Shown piece by piece: positions 24,458-31,957 of a stretch of 33,860 nt of DNA. A model generated the notes under the pieces. The model did no database searches. It had not been told where the DNA came from and saw nothing but the letters and a program-made list of their open reading frames with translations. Where the stretch lies: contig NZ_MOAK01000073.1 in assembly GCF_003732485.1 (NCBI RefSeq), positions 76,424-110,283 of the forward strand. Direction: 5' to 3'. The position numbers and the translations under genes were made by a program. The stretch comes from Pseudomonas protegens. GTDB taxonomy: Bacteria > Pseudomonadota > Gammaproteobacteria > Pseudomonadales > Pseudomonadaceae. Every line of letters starts with the position of its first letter. Within the stretch, counting starts at the first letter, position 1.

Positions 24458-25339
24458 TCAACGCTGTTTGGCCTGCTCCACCAGCCAGTCCAGCAGTTCC
24501 TGCAAGGCGGTCGAAGGCCCCGGGCGCTCCGGGTAGACCAGGTAGTACGCCTGGCCCGTCGGTACCTTCAATTCAAAAGGCATGACCAGCCTTCCGGCAC
24601 TCAGGTCGTCGCCAATCAACGCCCAGTCGCCAATCGCCACTCCCGTCCCCTGGGACGCCACGGACATCGCCAGGTCCAGGGTCTCGAAATGCTGGCCCTT
24701 GCCCAGGGTATTGAGTGGCGTGCCTGCGGCTTTCAACCAGCTTTGCCAGTCCCGTTGATCGTGGGAGGGATGCAGCAGCAAATGCTGTTGCAGGTCCGCC
24801 GGGCTTTTGAGAGGCACCGGGCCCTCCAGCAGCGGTCGTGAGCAGACCGGCGTCAGTTGTTCATTGAACAGGTGCCGCGAACCGAGGGTCGGGGTTGGCG
24901 GGGCTCCGTACATGACGGCGGCATCGAAGGGTTCGCGGCTGAAATCCACGCCGTGCTGAATGGTGGTGGTCAGTTGCACCGGCACATCCGGACGTTCCCT
25001 TTGCCACTGCAGCAGCCGAGGCAGCAGCCAGCGCATCACACAGGTCGGAGCCTTGAGGCGCAGGTTGCGGTTCTGCCCACCAATGTCGTCCACCGCGCCA
25101 TTGATCAGTTCGAATACCTGCTGCACCCGCGGCAACCATTGCGCCCCTTCGCTAGTCAGGCTCAAGCCCCGGGCATGGCGCTGGAACAACGGATAACCCA
25201 GGTGGCTTTCCAGGCCGGCAATTTGTCGGCTCACCGCTCCTTGAGTGATGTGCAACTGCTCGGCAGCGCGAGTGAGATTGCAGCACTGGGCGGTGACCAG
25301 AAAGGTGTGCAGCGCAGGCAGGGGAGGCAAGCGTTTCAT
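24458..25339 (-). CDS. GcvA-like LysR-type regulator
   Basis: The product has 293 residues from the ATG at 25339 (MKRLPPLPALHTFLVTAQ), a typical GcvA-group N terminus. A start five codons earlier (25354) is equally open and neither has a strong RBS. The helix-turn-helix is in AAEQLHITQGAVSRQIAGLE (about 25-45), and the binding domain follows, with FDAAVMYG and the GxGVAIGDWALI segment usual for this group. It is divergent from the ThDP decarboxylase/aldehyde dehydrogenase operon, with 157 nt between the start codons, and so is its likely regulator. The inducer may be an amino acid or keto acid related to that pathway; this is inference. Confidence 0.85.
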   Translation of the reverse strand: MKRLPPLPALHTFLVTAQCCNLTRAAEQLHITQGAVSRQIAGLESHLGYPLFQRHARGLSLTSEGAQWLPRVQQVFELINGAVDDIGGQNRNLRLKAPTCVMRWLLPRLLQWQRERPDVPVQLTTTIQHGVDFSREPFDAAVMYGAPPTPTLGSRHLFNEQLTPVCSRPLLEGPVPLKSPADLQQHLLLHPSHDQRDWQSWLKAAGTPLNTLGKGQHFETLDLAMSVASQGTGVAIGDWALIGDDLSAGRLVMPFELKVPTGQAYYLVYPERPGPSTALQELLDWLVEQAKQR

Positions 25340-25496
25340 GGGGAGCCAAGGCATGACGTGAGGACATGGCTAGTATGACTTTTTATCCATTGTTGCGGCT
25401 ACAGCCCCACCGTTCCAATAGCCCTCCCGGCGTCTGCTGACGTTTTCCAGCCAGTGGTCAGGCGTCGGGTATCCCACCAATAAGAAGGGCGATGAG

Positions 25497-27134
25497 ATGG
25501 CGACGTGCGGCGAAGTACTGGTCAAGTTACTTGAAGGTTATGGGGTTGAGCAGGTGTTCGGCATTCCCGGGGTACATACCGTCGAGTTGTATCGCGGCCT
25601 GGCCCGCTCGCCCATCCAGCATGTCACCCCGCGCCATGAGCAAGGCGCCGGTTTCATGGCTGACGGCTACGCCCGCACCAGCGGCAAGCCCGGTGTGTGT
25701 TTCATCATCACCGGCCCCGGCATGACCAACATCACCACCGCCATGGGCCAGGCCTATGCGGACTCGATTCCCATGCTGGTGATCTCCAGCGTGCAGACCC
25801 GCAGCCAGTTGGGCGGCGGGCGCGGCAAGCTCCATGAATTGCCGAACCAGAGTGCGCTGGTCAGTGGCGTGGCGGCGTTTTCCCATACCCTGATGAGTGC
25901 CGACGAACTGCCAGTGGTGTTGGCCCGGGCCTTCGCCCTGTTCCAGGCGGGACGCCCACGTCCGGTGCATATCGAGATTCCTCTCGATGTGCTGGTTCAG
26001 GATGCGGATCACTTGCTGGCCAGCGAGCCGGTAACCATTGCCCGTGCCGGTGCCGCCCCGGACGCCGTCGCCCGGATGGGGCAGCTGCTGGCGGCGGCCA
26101 AGCGCCCGCTGATCCTGGCCGGTGGCGGTGCCATTGATGCGGCCGCTCCCCTGACCCGTTTGGCGGAACTGCTGCAGGCTCCGGTGGCCCTGACGATCAA
26201 CGCCAAGGGCATGTTGCCGTCGGCCCACCCGCTGCTGATTGGCTCCACCCAGTCATTGGTGGCAACCCGTGCCCTGGTGGCCGAGGCTGACGTGGTGCTG
26301 GCCATCGGCACCGAACTGGCGGAAACCGATTACGACGTGACCTTTGCCGGCGGCTTTGAAATTCCCGGGGCCTTGTTGCGGATCGATATCGACGCCGATC
26401 AAACCGTGCGCAACTACCCACCGAAAGTGGCGCTGGTAGCCGATGCCGGGAACGCTGCCCAAGCCCTGCTGGCCGACCTGTCCCGGCAAACCTTGAGCGA
26501 GCGCAGCAGCGACTGGGGCCAGGCCCGGGCCGCTGCCTTGCGCAGCGAACTGGACAGCCTGTGGGACATGCCGACCCGGGCCCAGACCCTGCTCCTGGAA
26601 ACCGTGGTTCAGGAGTTGCCGGAGATCGTTCTGGTGGGTGACTCCACTCAGCCGGTGTACAGCGGCAACTTGACGTTCAATCCCGAGCAGCCGCGGCGCT
26701 GGTTCAACTCGTCCACCGGCTACGGCACCCTGGGTTATGCCTTGCCGGCCGCCATCGGCGCCTGGCTCGGGGGCGCTTCCCAGTCCAGCCAGCGGCGGCC
26801 GGTGGCTTGCCTGATCGGCGATGGCGGCTTGCAGTTCACCCTGGCGGAACTGGCCTGCGCCGTGGAAGCACGCACGCCGATCATCGTCCTGCTGTGGAAT
26901 AACCAGGGTTATGAGGAGATCAAGAAGTACATGGTCAATCGTGCCATCGAGCCTGTAGGGGTCGATATCTACACCCCGGATTTCATTGCCGTGGCCAAGA
27001 GCCTCGGGTGCGCAGCCGAGCGCATCGACAGCGTCGAACAACTGCGTGCGGCCTTGCGCATGGCAGCCGATCGCCAGGGACCGACCTTGATTGAAGTTGA
27101 CCAGAATCGCTGGACTCAAGGAGTACAGGCATGA
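25497..27134 (+). CDS. ThDP-dependent 2-oxo acid decarboxylase, AruI-like (5-guanidino-2-oxopentanoate decarboxylase)
   Basis: The 545-residue enzyme has the three domains of the acetolactate synthase/pyruvate decarboxylase family. The PYR domain holds GIPGVHTVELYRGL and the cofactor-activating Glu48 in TPRHEQGAGFMADGYAR. A central domain spans about 185-335, and the PP domain has the ThDP-Mg motif GDGG (441-444) to NN (468-469). The N terminus closely resembles Pseudomonas AruI, which turns 2-ketoarginine into 4-guanidinobutyraldehyde in the arginine transaminase pathway. Specificity is not proven and I leave the symbol empty. The start at 25497 has AAGG 9 nt upstream. The last four bases overlap the aldehyde dehydrogenase start (ATGA), so the aldehyde product is probably passed to that enzyme. 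No arginine aminotransferase gene is nearby. Confidence 0.85.
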   Translation: MATCGEVLVKLLEGYGVEQVFGIPGVHTVELYRGLARSPIQHVTPRHEQGAGFMADGYARTSGKPGVCFIITGPGMTNITTAMGQAYADSIPMLVISSVQTRSQLGGGRGKLHELPNQSALVSGVAAFSHTLMSADELPVVLARAFALFQAGRPRPVHIEIPLDVLVQDADHLLASEPVTIARAGAAPDAVARMGQLLAAAKRPLILAGGGAIDAAAPLTRLAELLQAPVALTINAKGMLPSAHPLLIGSTQSLVATRALVAEADVVLAIGTELAETDYDVTFAGGFEIPGALLRIDIDADQTVRNYPPKVALVADAGNAAQALLADLSRQTLSERSSDWGQARAAALRSELDSLWDMPTRAQTLLLETVVQELPEIVLVGDSTQPVYSGNLTFNPEQPRRWFNSSTGYGTLGYALPAAIGAWLGGASQSSQRRPVACLIGDGGLQFTLAELACAVEARTPIIVLLWNNQGYEEIKKYMVNRAIEPVGVDIYTPDFIAVAKSLGCAAERIDSVEQLRAALRMAADRQGPTLIEVDQNRWTQGVQA

Positions 27135-28579
27135 GTTCGCCACACGTGTTGAACGGTGTGTACATCGATGGCCAATGGTCGGCAGGCAGTGAGCATCTGC
27201 AGGTGATCAACCCGTCCACCGAGGCGCCCTTGGCCTGGGTGGCGGGCGCCGGGCCACAAGCCGTGGATCAGGCGCTGCAGGCCGCTACGGCGGGGCTTGC
27301 CCGCTGGGCGCAAAGCAGTGGCGTGGAGCGTGCCGCCGTGCTGCGCAAGATCGCTGCCGGCGTGGCCGAACGCCGGGAGCGGCTGATGCACCTGCAGTCC
27401 AGCAACAACGGTAAGCCGCAGTTCGAGGCGGCCATGGATGTGGACGATGTCATCGCCACCTTTGAGTACTACGCCGGGCTGGCCGAGGCGTTGGACGCGA
27501 CCCAGGATGCGAATGTGCCGCTGCCCTGCGCGGATTTCAGCGCGCGCCTGCGTCGCGAGCCCTGTGGCGTGGTCGGGCTGATCGTGCCGTGGAACTTCCC
27601 CATGGTCACCACGGCCTGGAAGTTGGCGCCCGCCCTGGCCGCCGGCTGCAGCGTGGTGCTCAAGCCCTCGGAAGTCACTCCTCTGCCGGAGCTGGAGCTG
27701 GCGGCGATCATCGCCGAAAGCGGCTTGCCCAATGGAGTGTTCAACCTGGTCTGCGGGACCGGCCTGGCGGTCGGCGCGCCTTTGGCGGCGGACCCGCGAG
27801 TGGCGAAGATTTCCTTCACTGGCAGTAATGCGGTGGGGGTCCAGGTCATGCAGCGGGCGGCGGAAACCATCAAGGGCGTGAGCCTGGAACTGGGGGGCAA
27901 GTCATCCTTGCTGGTGCTGGCGGATGCCGACCTTGACCTGGCGGTGGAGCTGGCCTGTGGCGGTGGTTTCTTCAATGCCGGGCAGATGTGCTCTGCCACC
28001 AGCCGGGTATTGGTCGCCGACGAGCTGGCCGATGAATTCCTCTTGCGGCTCAAGGCCCGGGCCGAAGGCATTCGGGTGGCCGACCCGTTCGACCCCGAGG
28101 TGGTGATGGGCGCCCTGGTGAACCAGGCGCAATATCAGAGAGTATTGGCGCACATCGATCGTGGCCTGAATGTCGGTGCCAGGCTGGTCTGTGGCGGCGG
28201 CCGCCCGGCCGGGTTGCTGCAGGGCTTTTTCATCCAGCCCACGGTGTTCACCGAGGTGCCGCTGGACAGTGCCCTGTGGCGTGACGAAATCTTTGGCCCG
28301 GTGCTCTGTGTGCGCAGCTTCAGCAGCGAGCAAGAGGCGATTGAACTGGCCAATGACAGCGAGTTCGGCCTGGTGGCCAGTGTGGTGGGGGCGGACGTGG
28401 AAAATGCCGAACGGGTTGCCAATGCCCTGCAGGCCGGCCTGGTGTGGATCAACGCACCCCAGGTGATCTTTCCCCAGACCGCCTGGGGCGGCTACAAACA
28501 GAGCAGCATCGGCCGCGAACTGGGGCCTTGGGGCTTGCAAGCCTTCCAGGAGCTCAAGCACGTAATCCGCGCGCTGTAG
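27131..28579 (+). CDS. NAD(P)-dependent aldehyde dehydrogenase (betaine/amino-aldehyde type)
   Basis: The 482-residue enzyme is complete. Catalytic residues are all present: Asn155 in VPWNFPM, the Rossmann loop FTGSNAVG (229-236), Glu253 in SLELGGKSS and Cys287 in NAGQMCSATS; EIFGPVL is near the C terminus. Sequence flavour (NAGQMC, LELGGKS) is that of the BADH/aminobutyraldehyde group, fitting oxidation of an amino- or guanidino-aldehyde such as 4-guanidinobutyraldehyde to the acid. The start overlaps the AruI-like stop by 4 nt, so the two are translationally coupled. The TAG stop lies inside a REP element. Regulation is probably by the divergent GcvA-like protein upstream of the operon. Confidence 0.87.
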   Translation: MSSPHVLNGVYIDGQWSAGSEHLQVINPSTEAPLAWVAGAGPQAVDQALQAATAGLARWAQSSGVERAAVLRKIAAGVAERRERLMHLQSSNNGKPQFEAAMDVDDVIATFEYYAGLAEALDATQDANVPLPCADFSARLRREPCGVVGLIVPWNFPMVTTAWKLAPALAAGCSVVLKPSEVTPLPELELAAIIAESGLPNGVFNLVCGTGLAVGAPLAADPRVAKISFTGSNAVGVQVMQRAAETIKGVSLELGGKSSLLVLADADLDLAVELACGGGFFNAGQMCSATSRVLVADELADEFLLRLKARAEGIRVADPFDPEVVMGALVNQAQYQRVLAHIDRGLNVGARLVCGGGRPAGLLQGFFIQPTVFTEVPLDSALWRDEIFGPVLCVRSFSSEQEAIELANDSEFGLVASVVGADVENAERVANALQAGLVWINAPQVIFPQTAWGGYKQSSIGRELGPWGLQAFQELKHVIRAL

Positions 28580-28597
28580 GAGCCGGCTTGCCGGCGA
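28574..28597 (+). repeat. Pseudomonas REP element overlapping a stop codon
   Basis: CTGTAGGAG is followed by GCCGGC (28582-28587), TT, GCCGGC (28590-28595) and GA. The 24 bases are the same as at 32241-32264. The TAG of the conserved head is the stop codon of the aldehyde dehydrogenase. It also sits between convergent genes and may act as transcription stop. Confidence 0.85.
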
Positions 28598-28604
28598 GCC
28601 CGGG

Positions 28605-29534
28605 TTACCCGCCCACCCGCAGGCGCGCCATGTCCCGCAGGGGCGGCGCGCCAAACAGTCGGCTGTACTCGCGGCTGAACTGGGACGGGCTTTCATAGCC
28701 GACCCGATACCCCGCCGCCGAAGCCTCCAGCCCTTCGGCCAGCATCAGGCGCCGGGCTTCTTGCAGGCGCAGCTGCTTCTGGTACTGCAAGGGGCTCATG
28801 GCGGTCATCGCCTTGAAGCGGTGATGCAGGGTCGACACGCTCAGGTTCACTTCCCGAGCCAGGTCATCGATGCGCAACGGGTGCACGAAATTACCGTTGA
28901 GCCATTTGATGGCCTGGTTGACGCGGTGACCCTGACTGTTGGCGGTGGCGATCTCATACAGGCGGTGGCCCTGGGGGCTGCGCAGCAGGCGATAGAGAAT
29001 TTCCCGACGCACCAGCGGCGCGAGCATGGCGATGTCTTTCGGGGTGTCCAGCAGGCGGGTCAGGCGCAGCACGGCGTCGAGCATCGCCGGGTCCAGGCGC
29101 TCCACGTACAGGCCCCGTCCGGTGGGCCGGGCGGGTACGCCCAGGGGGCCGGCATCGGCGATCAGCGCATTGATTTCCCCGGGGTCGATGTCCAGGCGCA
29201 GGGCCAGGATCGGCTCTTGCGGCGAAACGATCGCCACCTTGCCGCTCAGCGGCACGGAAACCGAGACCACCAGGTAATTCAATGGGTCGTAGTTGTAGCT
29301 TTCATCGGCCAGGCGCACTTCCTTGCGACCCTGGGCCATGATGCACAGCGCCGGTTGTGCCAGCACCGAGCCGAAATGATGGGAGGTGCTGTGGCGCGAG
29401 ACGAACAGCGAGTCGATGGCGGTGGCGTAGCTGCCGTCTTCGGCGGTGTTGCGCGCAATGATCGCGGCCAGTTCCACGCGCTGGCGTTCCATCTCCGGAG
29501 CCAGGGGCGGCGGCAGGGTATCCAGTGATGACAT
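28605..29534 (-). CDS. AraC-family transcriptional regulator (AraC_N type)
   Basis: The 309-residue product has an N-terminal AraC_N domain (about 30-190, with LAQPALCIMAQGRKEVRLADES and VPLSGKV) and C-terminal double helix-turn-helix (about 205-300). The latter includes DDLAREVNLSVSTLHHRFKA and GYRVGYESPSQFSREYSRLFG. The latter is the AraC signature with the usual Phe/Tyr pattern, and the group typically regulates short-chain or aromatic alcohol/aldehyde metabolism. The start at 29534 (MSSLDTLPPP) has GAGG 6 nt upstream; a start at 29564 adds 10 residues without an RBS. It is convergent with the aldehyde dehydrogenase and divergent from the ABM-domain gene 329 nt away, which may be a target. 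Confidence 0.86.
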   Translation of the reverse strand: MSSLDTLPPPLAPEMERQRVELAAIIARNTAEDGSYATAIDSLFVSRHSTSHHFGSVLAQPALCIMAQGRKEVRLADESYNYDPLNYLVVSVSVPLSGKVAIVSPQEPILALRLDIDPGEINALIADAGPLGVPARPTGRGLYVERLDPAMLDAVLRLTRLLDTPKDIAMLAPLVRREILYRLLRSPQGHRLYEIATANSQGHRVNQAIKWLNGNFVHPLRIDDLAREVNLSVSTLHHRFKAMTAMSPLQYQKQLRLQEARRLMLAEGLEASAAGYRVGYESPSQFSREYSRLFGAPPLRDMARLRVGG

Positions 29535-29863
29535 GGGGCGCCTCGGGATGTTTGCAGTCGGCACAGCTTAAGTTTGTGCAAGAGTCGCGGGTAGGCGAAT
29601 TCTGCGTAAAACTTGCCTGATCCTGCTGCTTGCGCGCGCGATAGGCAAGGTGAGCCGATGCTCGGGCGTTTCACTTGCTTGAAACACCGTTGTAACGCTT
29701 CTGTCCCGTGTCGCCGCCCATGCGGTACAGGAACAGGCTTGTCGCAGGATTGGGCAAATCAACGGCAGAAATCGACTAACGCGCGAGTGGGCCCGCCCCG
29801 TATCGTTGATTGTGTCGCAGCCCGTCCCCCGGCTGCCTCGACAACACCCTGGGAGGGTTCCAC
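29535..29863. promoter_or_regulatory. Divergent intergenic region between AraC regulator and ABM gene
   Basis: These 329 bases contain no gene I can support. The RBS of the ABM gene (GGGAGGG) is at its right end. No clear -35/-10 pair, terminator or repeat was found; it presumably carries both promoters. Confidence 0.35.
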
Positions 29864-30229
29864 ATGTCCACGCATATTCCCGTCAGTCACATGGCTTTTG
29901 TTCGGGCCCGGGCCGGGCGCTCCACGGAGCTGGGGGCGCGCTTGAGCAGCCTGATCGAACCTTCGCGCCAGGCCACCGGCTGCCTGCACTTCGCTGTACA
30001 GCATTCGCAGTGCGATGCCGACCTGTGGCTGATGTCCGGCTTCTGGAGCAGCCAGCAGACAATGACCGCCTATTTCAACTCGCCGACCATGGCGATCTTC
30101 GCCGAGTTGGTTCAGGACCTGGTGGTCAACAGCCTGGACTTCCACACCTTCAGCACGGTGTCGGCGCTTGAGGCTCATGGTGAGTACGCGCAACTGCAGC
30201 GCGCGCCGGTGCACAAGCTGGCCAGTTGA
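29864..30229 (+). CDS. ABM-domain quinol/antibiotic monooxygenase-like protein
   Basis: The 121-residue protein begins MSTHIPVSHMAFVRARAGRS. It has the ferredoxin-like dimeric alpha-beta barrel pattern of the ABM (YgiN/ActVA-Orf6) family: a first strand HMAFVRARAG, a helix with LSSLIEPSRQATGCLHFAVQ (residues about 28-47), then LWLMSGFWSSQQTMTAYFNS and a helix. Members are small cofactor-less monooxygenases or heme-degrading or quinone-acting enzymes, working as dimers in the cytoplasm. The substrate is unknown. The start at 29864 is fixed by GGGAGGGTTCCAC; a longer reading to 29810 lacks an RBS. A gene for an unknown 79-residue protein follows after 42 nt on the same strand. Confidence 0.78.
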   Translation: MSTHIPVSHMAFVRARAGRSTELGARLSSLIEPSRQATGCLHFAVQHSQCDADLWLMSGFWSSQQTMTAYFNSPTMAIFAELVQDLVVNSLDFHTFSTVSALEAHGEYAQLQRAPVHKLAS

Positions 30230-30271
30230 AGGTTTAGAATGGCCGACTTTCCATTGGCCAGGATCAGCAAC

Positions 30272-30511
30272 ATGGCACGTAAAGAGTTTGCACACTACGA
30301 AGCAGTTTCCGCTGTGGTTCCAGGGGAGGGGGGATACAGCGCCGCCATCGCCGTCAAAGCCCTGGGCGCTTCAGGGGCTCCACGCTTTCATAAAATTCTG
30401 GTTGAGCAGATCTTCAAGACCGCTCACGAAGCCGACCAGGCTGCCGCGCAACACCTCGAACAGCTGGCCGACGTCGATCAAGACGGCGAACTGAGCTTTC
30501 ACAGTCACTGA
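30272..30511 (+). CDS. Unknown small soluble protein (79 aa)
   Basis: The product begins MARKEFAHYEAVSAVVPGEG and has no signal peptide or membrane segment. A strand-like part with VPGEGGYSAAIAVKALG is followed by a helical half (HKILVEQIFKTAHEADQAAA, then QHLEQLAD) and an acidic end (VDQDGELSF). I do not recognise the family. The ATG at 30272 has AGGA 9 nt upstream; an ATG at 30239 would add 11 residues. It lies 42 nt after the ABM gene, so an operon is possible. It is convergent with the flavin reductase gene, with only 9 nt between stops and no visible terminator. Confidence 0.6.
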   Translation: MARKEFAHYEAVSAVVPGEGGYSAAIAVKALGASGAPRFHKILVEQIFKTAHEADQAAAQHLEQLADVDQDGELSFHSH

Positions 30512-30520
30512 GTCGCCGAA

Positions 30521-31150
30521 CTACCTGACCGCTCCTGGGCGGTGCATCTTGAACAGGGCCTCGGGTCCCAACTGGAAATAGTCCGCCGGCCCGCCGCCGC
30601 GCAGAATGGGTTCTGCCGCGGCGGTGTCGTAGATCCCGTCCTTGAGCAGCCACTTGGCGATATGCACGGCGACCACTTCGCCAAGGATCAGCCAGCTCGG
30701 CACCAACTCCTTGTCCGCACGTTGCAACTGAATGATCTGGGTGACCTTGCATTCGAAGGACACCGGGCTCTGGGCAACCCGGGGCACGCTGATGATCTTC
30801 GAGGCCACGGGCGTCAACCCGGCCAGTTCGAACTCGTTGACCTCGGCGGGGACCGCGGCGCAGCTCTGGTTCATCTGTTCGGCCAGGGGCCGGGTGGCCA
30901 GGTTCCAGGCGAACTCCCCGGTGGCCTCGATGTTGTTCAGGCTGTCTTTGCGCCCGACGCTGGAAAAACCAATGATCGGCGGAATGTAGTTGAAGGCATT
31001 GAAGAAACTGTAAGGCGCCAGGTTCAGCCGGCCTTCGACATCCTGGGAAGAAATCCAGCCAATGGGGCGCGGGCCGACGATGGCATTGAACGGGTCATGG
31101 GGCAGGCCGTGGCCCAGGGCAGGTTGGTAATAGTGGATATCGTCGGACAT
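30521..31150 (-). CDS. Flavin reductase-like FMN-binding protein
   Basis: The 209-residue protein belongs to the DIM6/NTAB flavin reductase-like family, a split-barrel FMN-binding fold. Signatures are RPIGWISSQDVEGRLNLAPYSFFNAFNY at residues 28-55 (core FMN-binding part RPIGWISS and APYSFFNAF) and IGFSSVGRKDSLNNIEATGEF. This group includes NAD(P)H:flavin oxidoreductases and proteins of unknown substrate. It is cytoplasmic and likely dimeric. The start at 31150 has AGGAACC upstream. It might supply reduced flavin to a monooxygenase, but the nearby ABM protein needs none by family rule, so a link is only suggestive. No partner two-component monooxygenase is near. Confidence 0.82.
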   Translation of the reverse strand: MSDDIHYYQPALGHGLPHDPFNAIVGPRPIGWISSQDVEGRLNLAPYSFFNAFNYIPPIIGFSSVGRKDSLNNIEATGEFAWNLATRPLAEQMNQSCAAVPAEVNEFELAGLTPVASKIISVPRVAQSPVSFECKVTQIIQLQRADKELVPSWLILGEVVAVHIAKWLLKDGIYDTAAAEPILRGGGPADYFQLGPEALFKMHRPGAVR

Positions 31151-31266
31151 GGCTCAAGGTTCCTGCAGGGGTGCGAGTGAAGGGCGCCATAGTGCAGTGC
31201 GCTCTGGTCGAATTCCAGCGTCCGGGCCCCGAGTGATCCAGGTGGCGGCAGATCTTCCCCGGCCAG

Positions 31267-31295
31267 AAAAGACTAAGCCCGGCCGAAGCCGGGCT
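31267..31295 (-). terminator. Terminator of the repeat-protein gene
   Basis: AGCCCGGC (31276-31283) pairs with GCCGGGCT (31288-31295) around CGAA. On the minus strand it is capped by TTCG and followed by TAGTCTTTT. It lies 20 nt after the stop of the 85-residue repeat protein. Confidence 0.88.
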
Positions 31296-31314
31296 GTGGT
31301 GTCAGGTGAATCGA

Positions 31315-31572
31315 TCAACTGATGGTGGCGGAACCGGTGCGGTCGTAGCCGTCGGCAGCGAAGGTAGCGGAACCAGTGCGGTCGTAGCCATCTTCAGCGA
31401 AGGTAGCGGAACCGGTACGGTCGTAGCCATCTTCAGCGAAGGTAGCGGAACCGGTGCGGTCGTAGCCGTCTGCAGCGAAGGTGGCGGAACCGGTGCGATC
31501 GAAACCGTCAGCAGCGAAGGTGTTGGCAGCCAGTACCGACAGGGTCAGGGCGAGGATCAGTTTGCTTTTCAT
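31315..31572 (-). CDS. Secreted tandem-repeat protein, five 13-residue units
   Basis: The 85-residue product has a signal peptide of 20 residues (MKSKLILALTLSVLAANTFA). The other 65 residues are exactly five 13-residue units: ADGFDRTGSATFA, ADGYDRTGSATFA, EDGYDRTGSATFA (twice), then ADGYDRTGSATIS. There is no Cys, His, Lys or Trp after the signal; each unit has one aromatic, one Arg and two or three acids. The mature form is about 7 kDa, acidic, periplasmic or secreted. GGAG lies 9 nt before the ATG, and a terminator follows, so it is a complete monocistronic gene. I recall short Pseudomonas proteins with related DG-DR-x repeats but no defined function. Alternatives include repeat-peptide precursor, envelope-coat peptide or stress protein; sequence cannot decide. 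Confidence 0.85.
   Translation of the reverse strand: MKSKLILALTLSVLAANTFAADGFDRTGSATFAADGYDRTGSATFAEDGYDRTGSATFAEDGYDRTGSATFAADGYDRTGSATIS
31318..31512 (-). repeat. Five in-frame 39-bp tandem repeats
   Basis: The units, in coding direction, are 31512-31474, 31473-31435, 31434-31396, 31395-31357 and 31356-31318. The core GACGGCTACGACCGCACC recurs with few changes. Most differences are at third positions; units three and four differ at only two bases (CGT/CGC and ACC/ACT). The array fills the mature part of the protein, with no spacer. Confidence 0.95.
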
Positions 31573-31957
31573 GGTGGTGACTCCAGGTTCGTTGAGGTGT
31601 TTGCGTTGGGCTTGGAATGAATCCTACTCCTGTAAATTTGATAAAAAAGCGCAAATTAATGCTTATTAAAATCGAATTTACCGATATGTAGGCCGTCATT
31701 ACTGACCACCGGTTACCGCACTCAGGCCTCACTACAGATACGTGCCAAGTCGCAACTTGGATTCAGTAGCAGGCTAAGCATCCAGCATTAACTGATCATT
31801 AATTGAGCAGGTGGCGGACAAAAAAAGGATAAAAAAACCTTCAACGGTTTTTTCATTCAGCCCCGACCTATTTTTCACTCCGGGGCGTTCAGCCTTCGCG
31901 CAGGTCTGCAACCCACGACAGGCCATCTCGAATGCGACCCTTGGAGCTCCCTTACCA
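31573..31957. other. AT-rich intergenic region
   Basis: These 385 bases hold no gene I can support. The left part (31620-31800) is much AT-richer than the rest of the window and should carry the promoter of the repeat protein. AAAAAACC (31832-31839) and GGTTTTTT (31846-31853) form a weak hairpin with only two GC pairs. The RBS GGAG of the decayed DUF347 gene is at the right end. Confidence 0.4.

Noticed and set aside
31318..31512. CRISPR array
   Set aside because: The 39-bp units are directly adjacent with no spacers, are in frame and code for the mature protein.
31306..31620. Plus-strand Gly/Ser/Val repeat frame (EGSGT-type repeats)
   Set aside because: It is the complement of the 39-bp repeats. 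The minus strand has signal peptide, RBS and terminator; this one has none.
31832..31853. A/T-rich hairpin as a terminator
   Set aside because: Only two GC pairs in the stem and no gene ending nearby on either strand.
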